From Candidatus Adiutrix sp. (lineage in GTDB: Bacteria > Desulfobacterota > Desulfarculia > Adiutricales > Adiutricaceae), in assembly GCA_031286085.1 (NCBI GenBank), contig JAITUX010000265.1:1-13902 (forward strand): a stretch of DNA of 13,902 nucleotides. The letters run 5' to 3'. Positions 1-6,982 of the stretch are shown here, one piece after another (the stretch's first letter is position 1; the number at the start of each line of letters is the position of its first letter). Made by a program: the position numbers and the translations under genes. Below the pieces are notes generated by a model. It was not told the origin of the DNA, searched no databases, and saw only the letters and a program-made list of their open reading frames with translations.

Positions 1-1
1 G

Positions 2-505
2 GGGCTGGATTTTTTGTTGACCGCGGCCCAGGGCCTGCCTTGCCCCTTGGTGCTGGTGGGGGAGGGCGGCCAGGAGGCGGCCCTGAAGGCCCGGGTGGCG
101 GCCGAAGGGCTGGCTACGGTGCGCTTCCTGGGGGCCTTGCCGGACGAGGACAAGGAAGCCTTGCTTAGTCTCTGTTACGGCCTGGTCGTCCCCTCTCACC
201 TGCGTTTCGAGGCTTTCGGTCTGAGCCTCCTGGAAGCGGCCCGGCGCGGCAAGCCTTTAATATGTTGCGAAATAGCCACCGGCACCACCTATATCAACAT
301 CCACGGCGAAACCGGGCTGGTGGTCCCCCCGGCCGACCCGGCCGCCTTGAAAGAGGCCATGCTGACCCTGTGGGAGAACCCAGGCTTGGCCGCCCGCCTT
401 GGGGAAGGAGCCCGGCGGCGCTTCGAAACGCATTTCACGGTTGAAAAAATGGTGCGGAACTACCTGGATTTGTATGGCGAGCTTAAGGCGCGTCGCCGGT
501 ATTGA
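2..505 (+). CDS. Family 4 (GT-B) glycosyltransferase, C-terminal fragment, 5' end cut by window edge
   Basis: The frame is open from the first bases. It reads GLDFLLTAAQ, which looks like the KGLDxLLxA segment that begins the donor-binding half of GT4 enzymes, so the TTG at 14 is not the real start and the N-terminal acceptor half is missing. Visible GT-B features are a beta strand with LVLVGEGG, then VRFLGALPDEDK, then the E-x7-E type motif in EAFGLSLLE, which in this family contacts the sugar-nucleotide donor. After these come GKPLICCE, a GTTYIN stretch and HGETGLVVPPADP. The GTG-T-Y-N/HGETG pattern resembles enzymes that build O-antigen or exopolysaccharide, transferring a hexose from a nucleotide sugar at the cytoplasmic face of the inner membrane. 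The exact sugar and acceptor cannot be read from this part. The stop is TGA at 503-505. The sigma-54 regulator gene follows on the same strand after 58 bp. Confidence 0.9.
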   Translation, partial: GLDFLLTAAQGLPCPLVLVGEGGQEAALKARVAAEGLATVRFLGALPDEDKEALLSLCYGLVVPSHLRFEAFGLSLLEAARRGKPLICCEIATGTTYINIHGETGLVVPPADPAALKEAMLTLWENPGLAARLGEGARRRFETHFTVEKMVRNYLDLYGELKARRRY

Positions 506-514
506 GTTTTAGGC

Positions 515-533
515 GTCAAAATATTATCATGAC
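515..533 (+). promoter_or_regulatory. AT-rich dyad (GTCA-N11-TGAC) with possible -10 box upstream of the regulator gene
   Basis: In the 58-bp gap before the regulator gene, GTCA (515-518) and TGAC (530-533) form inverted half-sites around an AT-rich core. The core contains TATTAT at 522-527, a one-mismatch match to a sigma-70 -10 box. The best -35 candidate, TTGAGT at 502-507, sits too close, so the promoter call is weak. Binding of a dimer here would cover the -10 box, as in an autoregulated gene. FleQ-type boxes also pair GTCA with TGAC but at shorter spacing. A second small dyad, AGGCTC-A-GAGCCT (539-551), lies just downstream. The regulatory role is inferred. Confidence 0.25.
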
Positions 534-563
534 TAGATAGGCTCAGAGCCTCGGGGAGAGCCC

Positions 564-2114
564 ATGGGCGATATTTTAGTCGTGGTAAAGGATGACAAGT
601 TGGCCGGCCTCCTGGCCACCGCCTGCCGGGACCGGGGCGCCGAAGCCTTCCGGGCCTTGGGCGCGGCCCAGGTTCTGCCGGAAATAGGCCGCCCCGGCGG
701 CCGCCGCTGGGCCGGGCTCATCCTGGATTTGGGTTACGCCTCGCAGAAGCCCCTTGACTTGGTCCGAGATTTCCTGGAAGCCGATCCCGAGCTTAAAATC
801 GTGGCCTTGGGCAAAAACCTGGCCGTGAAAACCCTGAGCGCCCTTATGCGCCTTGGCGTGGCCGATTTCCTGGAATTGCCGCCCGACCCCCTGGAACTTT
901 CCAAGTGCCTGGATAATTTCATGGGCCGGCTGAACCCGGCGGGCCAGGCGGCCCCGGCCCGGGGGAGCCGGGCGGAAACGCCGGCCCCGGCCGCGGCCGG
1001 CCGGCCCCGGACCATCATCGGCCGCAGCCCGGCCCTGAAAAAGGTCTTCCGCCTGGCGGACAAGGTGGCCGCCACCGATTCCACGGTGATGATTCACGGC
1101 GAGAGCGGCACCGGCAAGGAACTCCTGGCCCGGGCCCTGCACTTGAAAAGCCCGCGGGCCGCCAAGCCCCTGATTCCCGTCAACTGCGGCGCCATTCCCG
1201 AAGAACTCCTGGAGGCCGAGCTGTTCGGCCACGAAAAAGGGGCTTTTACCAACGCCGTCCGCACCCGCATAGGCCGCTTTGAAATGGCCGACGGCGGCAC
1301 CATATTCCTGGACGAAATAGGCGACATGAGCCCCAAGCTCCAGGTCAAGCTCCTCCGGGTGGTCCAGGAGCACGAGATAGAGCGGGTGGGCGGCGACCGG
1401 ATCATCCCGGTGGATATCAGGATCATCACGGCCACCAACGTGGATTTGGTGCGGGCCGTGGAGGAGGGCCGCTTCCGGGAAGACTTGTTTTACCGGCTTA
1501 ACGTCATACCCATAACCATGCCGCCCCTCCGGGAGCGGCTGGAAGACGTGCCTCTCCTGGTCGAGCATTTCCTGGCCCGGCTGGCGGCCACCCGGGGCAG
1601 CCTGGTGACCGGCCTGACGCCGGAGGTTTTGGGCCGCCTCCTGGCTTACGACTGGCCTGGCAATGTGCGGGAATTGGAAAACCTAGTCGAGCGCATGGTC
1701 ACCCTGGCCGACGGGCCGCTTTTGACCGAGGCCGACTTGCCGGCCAAGCTCCTGGCGGCCACCGACGGCCGGCCGGTGCCGGATTTGGACCTGGCCCTGG
1801 CCTATGAGGCGGAGGCCCCCCCGCCCGCCGGCCCGGAGCCCCCGGCCTCGGCGGAAGAGCCGCCCGAAAGCCGGCGGCCCCTGGAGTTTCCAGGCCCGGC
1901 GGCTCAGATCCCGGAGCCGCCGGTTTCGGAAGTGCCCCCGGAAGGGGTGGATTTCAACGCCCTGGTCTCGGCCTATGAAACCAGGCTCATAGTCGCGGCC
2001 CTGGAGGCGGCCGACGGCGTCAGGAACCAGGCGGCCAAGCTCTTGAACCTTAACCGCACCACCTTGGTGGAGAAGATGCGCAAAAAGGGGCTTTTGGGCG
2101 ACAGCCTGGAGTGA
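564..2114 (+). CDS. Sigma-54-dependent transcriptional activator (FleQ/NtrC-like) with degenerate receiver and GAFTNA loop
   Basis: This 516-residue bacterial enhancer-binding protein uses ATP hydrolysis to open promoters held by sigma-54 RNA polymerase. Residues 1-120 are receiver-like: Asp55 sits where the phosphoacceptor would be, but the acidic pair is displaced (VKDD, 8-11), Gly83 replaces the conserved Thr/Ser and Leu105 replaces the conserved Lys before Pro. Control by phosphorylation is therefore doubtful. Residues 150-395 are the AAA+ domain: Walker A GESGTGKE (179-186), Walker B IFLDE (247-251) and [11 protein letters not shown] (304-314) carrying the arginine-finger region. The sigma-54 contact loop reads GAFTNA (226-231) instead of GAFTGA. 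A Pro/Glu/Ala-rich linker (about 405-460) leads to a Fis-type helix-turn-helix ending [14 protein letters not shown], very like FleQ/FlrA. The FleQ LFRS segment used in c-di-GMP binding is not recognisable (RTIIGRS instead). The ATG has a good ribosome site, GGGGAG at 553-558. The activator identity is secure; the FleQ-like placement is moderate. Confidence 0.93.
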   Translation: MGDILVVVKDDKLAGLLATACRDRGAEAFRALGAAQVLPEIGRPGGRRWAGLILDLGYASQKPLDLVRDFLEADPELKIVALGKNLAVKTLSALMRLGVADFLELPPDPLELSKCLDNFMGRLNPAGQAAPARGSRAETPAPAAAGRPRTIIGRSPALKKVFRLADKVAATDSTVMIHGESGTGKELLARALHLKSPRAAKPLIPVNCGAIPEELLEAELFGHEKGAFTNAVRTRIGRFEMADGGTIFLDEIGDMSPKLQVKLLRVVQEHEIERVGGDRIIPVDIRIITATNVDLVRAVEEGRFREDLFYRLNVIPITMPPLRERLEDVPLLVEHFLARLAATRGSLVTGLTPEVLGRLLAYDWPGNVRELENLVERMVTLADGPLLTEADLPAKLLAATDGRPVPDLDLALAYEAEAPPPAGPEPPASAEEPPESRRPLEFPGPAAQIPEPPVSEVPPEGVDFNALVSAYETRLIVAALEAADGVRNQAAKLLNLNRTTLVEKMRKKGLLGDSLE

Positions 2115-2178
2115 CCTTCAACCAGATCGTGATTGCCATAATGGCCGGTCGTTTTTTGGTCGATAACTAATTAGGAGG

Positions 2179-2214
2179 CGCCGAAAAAGCGCGCCGGTTT
2201 CACCGGCCTCGGCG
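2179..2214 (+). promoter_or_regulatory. Bulged two-part stem-loop in the leader of the TPR gene
   Basis: The 156-bp gap 2115-2270 contains a structured element. An outer 6-bp stem pairs 2179-2184 (CGCCGA) with 2209-2214 (TCGGCG). An inner 6-bp stem pairs 2193-2198 (GCCGGT) with 2202-2207 (ACCGGC) around a TTC loop, with an 8-nt bulge (2185-2192) on the left side only. No U-run follows, so it is not a simple terminator. I do not recognise a known riboswitch consensus. It could be an mRNA leader structure or a DNA site. The same gap also holds a small palindrome GCCATAATGGC (2135-2145), the direct repeat GGTCG at 2147-2151 and 2158-2162, and an unused-looking TAGGAGG (2172-2178). Confidence 0.35.
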
Positions 2215-2270
2215 TGAGGTGATTGCTTGCCTGAAAGAAGGGCTCAAAAAAACCATCTGGAGCCGCCCTG

Positions 2271-5200
2271 GTGACCCGGACCCCGCCCCGGAAATCCCGG
2301 CCTCCGGCCCTGGGTTGCCTTTTCCTGGCGGCCTTGGTTTGTTGCGCCCTTATCCCGGCCCGGCCGGCGGGCGCTCAGGCGGGCAACCGCCTGATCCAGG
2401 CCGGCCTGGGCGACGGCCAAGGCTATTACCGCCTGGTCTTCACCTTCCAGGCGCCTCTGGGCCCCTACACGGTGGGCACCGCGGCCGACGGCCGGGTCCT
2501 GGTGGATTTGGGGCCCGTGAGGCTGGGGGACATAGGCGCCCTGCCCAGGCATGAAGTTATCACCGGGCTGAATTTCGAGACCAAGGGCGGCCATCTCCTG
2601 GCCCTGGTGAAGGTGGGCCTGAAGGAATATGACCTGAAGCACTTCACCGGCCGCGACCGTTACACCCTCAATATTGATTTTCTGCCCCCGGCCTCCCTGG
2701 ACGCGCCGGCCGGGCCGGGGGAACTGGACCGGGTCACCCTGGCCGTGCCGACCCTGGCCGAAGTGGCCTTGGAACAGAGCCGGCTCTCGCCTCCCGGCCC
2801 GAACGACGGGCCGGCCGAACACCTCTTCCAGAGAATTCTGGGGGAGGTGGGGAGCAATAACCGGTCCGCGGCTTTGGACGACCTTAAGTTTTTCCTGGAG
2901 ACTTTCCCCGACCACCCCCGGCTGGAAGTGGCGAGCTACCTCAAGGCCGAGCTGGATTTCCGGGCCGGGCCGCCGGAGGAAACCTATGCCGCGGCCGTCG
3001 AGGGGTGGAAATCCTTTCTGGACCGCTGGCCCCACAGCTCCTTGAGTTCGCGGGCCAGATACATGCGGGCCGAAGCCGACCGCCTCTTGGGCCTCAACAA
3101 TGAGGCCGCCGGCCAGTTCGCCCTCCTGGCCCAGGAGAATGACGACGCCTATGCCCGGCAGTCCCTGTTGAAGGCCGCGGACCTTTTCATGAGCCTGGGG
3201 ATGTCTGAAGAAGCCCGGAAACTTTTGACCCCGGTTCTTAACCAGGGCCTGGCCGACCGGCTGGGCTGGGAGGTTTACGCCCGGTCGGGCGCGGTCGATT
3301 TTTACCAGGGCTTTTACAACCAGGCCGCGGAGATCATGCGCGAAGCCTTGCGCCAGGTCCCGGACATCCCGCAGACTTTCCCGGAAATCCTTTACGCCTT
3401 GGGCGAAACCTACCACTACCTGGGCCAGCCCGAAATGAGCCGCCACTACTTGACCCAGGCCATCAACCTTCTGCCCGACCATCCCAAGTCCGACATCATC
3501 CTGACCCGCATCGGCGACAATTACCGCCAGGAGGGCCTGGACCGGGAAGCCATAGCCATCTACGGCGCGGTCCGCCGCAACTACCCCCTCCAGGAAGGCG
3601 GCCTCATCAGCCAGGTGCGCCTGGCCGACATGGGTTCCCTGCACAGCTTCTTCAGCCAGGAAAAGGTCTTTGACGCCTTGGAGCGCGGCAGCCGGCAGGC
3701 CACGGTGGAGATGTATAAATCCATCGCCGACGCCGGTTTCACCTCGTCCCTGGTTCAACTGGCCCAGCTCAAGATCGGCCTGGCCCTGGTCGAGGACGGG
3801 GCGGCCGGCGAAGCCATCAAGTGGCTGCGCGACCTGGAAATCAACAACCCCAAGAGCCCCCTCCTGGACGAGGCCCTGCCGGTTTTGAACGCGGCCCTCG
3901 TCGATGAAATGCTCCTGCGGCGGGACATGGGCGATTGGCAGGGCATAGTGGACCTCTACGCCGACAATTCCTATTTCTTCGCCAAGGGCGACCGGCAACG
4001 GGTGGAATCCCTGGTGGCCCAGGCCTACGAGCAGCTGGGCCGTTACAAGGAGGCCCAGGAAACCTGGGCCTCCCTGGCCGACGAGACCCCGGACAAGCGG
4101 CTTGTCCGGGCCAGAAGCCTGGTGGTCAACAGCCTGAAAATAGGCCAGCCCCTGGAAGCCCTGAAGTATATCCTGGAAATGGAACACGAGTTCCCCGACC
4201 AGCGCCAGTGGCTGGACGCGCAACTGGCCCAGACCGGCCAGGCCCTGGCCCGGCCCCACAACGCCGAGGCCGTCACCAACCTCTTGGACTTCCGCCAAAG
4301 CATAGCCGCCGAGCCGGCGCGGCGGGACGCCTTGTCCGACGCCATAACCATTGAAATCGACAACCGGCGCTACGACCGGGCGGCCGCCTTCATCAGGCAA
4401 TACCGCCAGGAATACCCCCAGGATGAATTGAGCCCGGAATATCTCCTGACCCTGGCCCAGATCGAGGATTACCAGAAACGTCCCGACCAGGCCTGGGATC
4501 TCCAGTCCCAATTCCGCCAGACCTATCCCGAGGACCAGCGGGGCCGCCAGATTCTTTTGGACCAGGTCAAGAAAGCCTACGGCCTCGGCCGCCTTGAAGA
4601 CGCCTTCCGTTTCATTGAGCTCTTCCGCGGCCTTTACCCCCGGGACCCGGCCGGCGGCGCCCTCCTGGTGGAAAAGATTAACCGGCTCCGGGATACCGAC
4701 CGGCAGGACGAGGCCCGGGAAACGCTGGCGGCTTTCATCCGGGACTACCCCGATGATGCGCGGCGGCCTGAAATAATGATGGACTTTGTTGACCGGGACA
4801 TTGAAAACGGCCGCTACCCCGAGGCCCGGGAGTTGACGGAGGACCTTCTGGAAGTCTATCGCGGCCACCCGGAACTCCTGGCTTTTCTCCAGCGGCAGGC
4901 GGAGCGGCTCTGGGCCCGGGGGCGCCATGAAGAGGCCCAGGATTTGATCAACCTCCTCCTGGCCGCCTACCCGGGCGAAAAAAGCCTGGCCAGCCTCTTG
5001 CTCCGGCAGGCGGAGCAGAGTTGGACCCAGGGGCTCCATGTGGAAGCCCGGGCTTTGATCGATCTCATCCAGGAAAACTACCCCGGCGAAAGAGGCCTGG
5101 CCGACTTCCTGCTCCGGCAGGCGGAACAGAGCTGGGCCCAGGGGCGCCCTGAAGAAGCCCGGGATTTGGCCAACCTCCTCCTGGCCAACTACCCTGGCGA

Positions 5201-6920
5201 AAGAGGCCTGGCCGACTTCCTGCTCCGGCAGGCGGACCAGAGCTGGACCAAGGGGCGCCCTGAAGAAGCCCGGGATTTGGCCGCCATGCTCCTGACTAAC
5301 TACCCGGGAGAAAAAGGCATGGCCGACCTCATGCTCCGGCAGGCGGAACAGAGCTGGACCAAGGAACGATATGATGAAGCCCGGAATCTGACCAACCTGC
5401 TTATGGCCAACTACCCGGGCGACGCCCGCCTGGCCGATCTCCTGTTCCGGCAGGCGGATCGCCACTGGACCAAGGGGCGCTATGAAGAAGCCCGGGAATT
5501 GACCAACCTCCTGCTGAACCACTACAAGGGCGACGAGCGTCTGGTCGACCTTCTCTTGCGGCAGGCGGACCAGAACTGGAGCAAGGAACGCTATGATGAA
5601 GCCCGGAATCTGACCAGCCTCCTTCTGGTCAACTACCCGGGCGACGCCCGCCTGGCCGATCTCCTCCTGCGGCAGGCGGACCAGAATTGGAACAAGAAAC
5701 GCTATGATGAAGCCAAGGAGTTGACCGACCTCCTTCTGGCCAACTACCCAAGCGACGGACGCCTGGCCGACCTTCTGCTCCGGCGGGCGGAGGGCGACTG
5801 GGGCCGGGGCCGTTTTGAGGCCGCCCTTGAGGGTTGGAGCGCTTTCCGCCGGGCCTTCCCGGAAAACGAGCGGATCGGGTGGAGCTATGTGGACCAGTAC
5901 AAGAAAATGGTGGCCGGCGGCCTGGCGGCCGAGGCTTTCAAACTGGCCGAGGAATACCGCCAGCTCCGACCCCAGGATACCGCCGCCCAGGCCGACCTGA
6001 TGCTGGAACAGGCCAAGGACCATTTCGCCCTCCAGCAGCAGAATGAGGGCCTGGCCATGTGGAACCGCTTCCGGCAGGCCTTCCCCGACGACCGGCGGAA
6101 CGCCGATCTGCTCCTTCTCCAGGCCCGCCGGGAACTTAAGTCCAGGCACGGGGCCGAGGCCCTGAACCATTATAAACAGTTCCTGGCCCAATACGGGCAG
6201 GACGAACGCGTGGCGGACATTTCCCTGGAAACCGCCGCGGCCGAGGTCGCCTTGAACCAGCGGGTCGAGGCCTGGGACCGCCTCAATAACTATATAACCA
6301 CCTTCACCGCCCACCCGGGACGGTCTCAGGCCATTCTGGACGCCGTGGATCTGGGCCGGCAGCTCGGACGTTTCCCCGAGGCGGTGGCGCTCTTGGAGCT
6401 TTTCCGGCGCGACTACCCTGATTCGCCCTCGGCTTCGGCCACCTTCCTGGCCGAAGCCCGCTTCAGGCTGAACATAGGCGACAAGGCCGGGGCGGTGACC
6501 ACCCTGGAAAACGGCGTATTGAGCCGGCCGGACCTGGACGTCGATCCCCAGGTCCAGGCCCTTTTGACCGAACTATACCTGGAAGCGGACCGGGTGGAGG
6601 ATTGGGCCGCCCTGGTGGAAAAAAACCTGAACCGGGCCGGCAAAGGGCCGGCCTCGGCGGAACTTTTCCAGAAATACTACCAACTGGCCCAGGTCTATCA
6701 GGAACTGGGGCGCAACCCGGACGTTGAACGCAACCTTGATTCAGCCCTGTCCAACCGGACCGGGGTCTCCGCTGAAAATCTATACGCCGTGGCCCAAGGT
6801 TATAAGCGTCTGGCCAGGCTGGATAAATACCGCGCCACCCTGCTCCTGGTCAGGGACGCCAACGACCCGTTCTGGCAGAAAATAGCCTCTGATGAATTGG
6901 CCGCCGGAACCAGCGGCTAA
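2271..6920 (+). CDS. Very large exported TPR protein with AMIN-like N-terminal domain
   Basis: This 1549-residue protein begins with a signal peptide: basic residues 3-10, a hydrophobic core at about 13-28 and an AGA cleavage site at 33-35. There is no convincing lipobox or later membrane segment, so it should be periplasmic or envelope-associated. Residues 41-140 form a beta-rich region (YYRLVFTF, DGRVLVDLG, RYTLNIDF) resembling AMIN domains, which in AmiC and PilQ bind peptidoglycan or localise envelope machines; this match is moderate. The rest is helical repeats of TPR type, for example YALGETYHYLGQPEMSRHYL near 375 and AYEQLGRYKEAQETW near 585. Residues 873-1168 are eight near-uniform 37-residue repeats. 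Such solenoids bind proteins, so a scaffold or assembly role is likely, but the partner is unknown. The GTG start has GGAG at 2259-2262, eight bases upstream, and lies in frame just after the stop at 2232. A terminator follows the TAA directly. Confidence 0.88.
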   Translation: MTRTPPRKSRPPALGCLFLAALVCCALIPARPAGAQAGNRLIQAGLGDGQGYYRLVFTFQAPLGPYTVGTAADGRVLVDLGPVRLGDIGALPRHEVITGLNFETKGGHLLALVKVGLKEYDLKHFTGRDRYTLNIDFLPPASLDAPAGPGELDRVTLAVPTLAEVALEQSRLSPPGPNDGPAEHLFQRILGEVGSNNRSAALDDLKFFLETFPDHPRLEVASYLKAELDFRAGPPEETYAAAVEGWKSFLDRWPHSSLSSRARYMRAEADRLLGLNNEAAGQFALLAQENDDAYARQSLLKAADLFMSLGMSEEARKLLTPVLNQGLADRLGWEVYARSGAVDFYQGFYNQAAEIMREALRQVPDIPQTFPEILYALGETYHYLGQPEMSRHYLTQAINLLPDHPKSDIILTRIGDNYRQEGLDREAIAIYGAVRRNYPLQEGGLISQVRLADMGSLHSFFSQEKVFDALERGSRQATVEMYKSIADAGFTSSLVQLAQLKIGLALVEDGAAGEAIKWLRDLEINNPKSPLLDEALPVLNAALVDEMLLRRDMGDWQGIVDLYADNSYFFAKGDRQRVESLVAQAYEQLGRYKEAQETWASLADETPDKRLVRARSLVVNSLKIGQPLEALKYILEMEHEFPDQRQWLDAQLAQTGQALARPHNAEAVTNLLDFRQSIAAEPARRDALSDAITIEIDNRRYDRAAAFIRQYRQEYPQDELSPEYLLTLAQIEDYQKRPDQAWDLQSQFRQTYPEDQRGRQILLDQVKKAYGLGRLEDAFRFIELFRGLYPRDPAGGALLVEKINRLRDTDRQDEARETLAAFIRDYPDDARRPEIMMDFVDRDIENGRYPEARELTEDLLEVYRGHPELLAFLQRQAERLWARGRHEEAQDLINLLLAAYPGEKSLASLLLRQAEQSWTQGLHVEARALIDLIQENYPGERGLADFLLRQAEQSWAQGRPEEARDLANLLLANYPGERGLADFLLRQADQSWTKGRPEEARDLAAMLLTNYPGEKGMADLMLRQAEQSWTKERYDEARNLTNLLMANYPGDARLADLLFRQADRHWTKGRYEEARELTNLLLNHYKGDERLVDLLLRQADQNWSKERYDEARNLTSLLLVNYPGDARLADLLLRQADQNWNKKRYDEAKELTDLLLANYPSDGRLADLLLRRAEGDWGRGRFEAALEGWSAFRRAFPENERIGWSYVDQYKKMVAGGLAAEAFKLAEEYRQLRPQDTAAQADLMLEQAKDHFALQQQNEGLAMWNRFRQAFPDDRRNADLLLLQARRELKSRHGAEALNHYKQFLAQYGQDERVADISLETAAAEVALNQRVEAWDRLNNYITTFTAHPGRSQAILDAVDLGRQLGRFPEAVALLELFRRDYPDSPSASATFLAEARFRLNIGDKAGAVTTLENGVLSRPDLDVDPQVQALLTELYLEADRVEDWAALVEKNLNRAGKGPASAELFQKYYQLAQVYQELGRNPDVERNLDSALSNRTGVSAENLYAVAQGYKRLARLDKYRATLLLVRDANDPFWQKIASDELAAGTSG
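4887..5774 (+). repeat. In-frame tandem array, eight 111-bp (37-codon) TPR units
   Basis: Units start at 4887, 4998, 5109, 5220, 5331, 5442, 5553 and 5664, exactly 111 bp apart. Each opens with a form of LLRQA[ED]QSW, continues with a helix like RYDEARNLTNLLL and ends NYPGDARLADL. A divergent ninth unit occupies 5775-5885 and an older one 4776-4886. Units 3 and 4 resemble each other closely, and units 5 and 7 share KERYDEARNLT and NYPGDARLADL, so part of the array looks copied as two-unit (222-bp) blocks. Identity at DNA level, including synonymous sites, points to recent expansion or gene conversion inside the gene. Confidence 0.92.
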
Positions 6921-6928
6921 AGAAAAAT

Positions 6929-6974
6929 AAAACCCCCGCCTGAAGCTCCGGCCGGAGCTTCAGGCGGGGGTTTT
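6929..6974. terminator. Intrinsic terminator hairpin that forms the axis of the palindrome
   Basis: Starting 9 bases after the TPR stop codon, an A-run (6929-6932) is followed by a 19-bp GC-rich arm (6933-6951), its exact complement (6952-6970) and TTTTATTTTT. This is a classic rho-independent terminator and would work in both directions as written. The symmetry axis falls between 6951 and 6952, inside the hairpin, so it is not possible to tell how much of the right-hand side is natural and how much is the reflected left arm. The two TPR copies converge here with only 62 bp between their stop codons. Confidence 0.85.
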
Positions 6975-6982
6975 ATTTTTCT

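Noticed and set aside
576..1568. A 330-codon open frame antisense to the activator gene (mirror at 12335-13327)
   Set aside because: It lies opposite a well-conserved AAA+ domain and shows no recognisable domain of its own, so it is explained by base composition.
2135..2157. Terminator after the activator gene
   Set aside because: The palindrome GCCATAATGGC gives only a 4-5 bp stem, and the T-run (2152-2157) does not follow it directly.
2133..2168. Sigma-70 or sigma-54 promoter in the gap before the TPR gene
   Set aside because: TTGCCA (2133-2138) is followed by -10-like bases only after too long a spacer, and the GG...GC spacing of a -24/-12 promoter is not met around 2143-2160.
4887..5774. 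CRISPR-like or other non-coding repeat array
   Set aside because: The 111-bp period is exactly 37 codons, stays in frame and encodes TPR helices. There are no unique spacers.
2244..6314. A 1356-codon open frame antisense to the TPR gene (and its mirror at 7589-11659)
   Set aside because: It is a shadow frame created by GC-rich codon bias and in-phase repeats. Its product is low-complexity and Gly/Val/Gln-rich, with repeats that simply mirror the TPR units, whereas the sense frame has a signal peptide, recognisable TPR patterns and a terminator.
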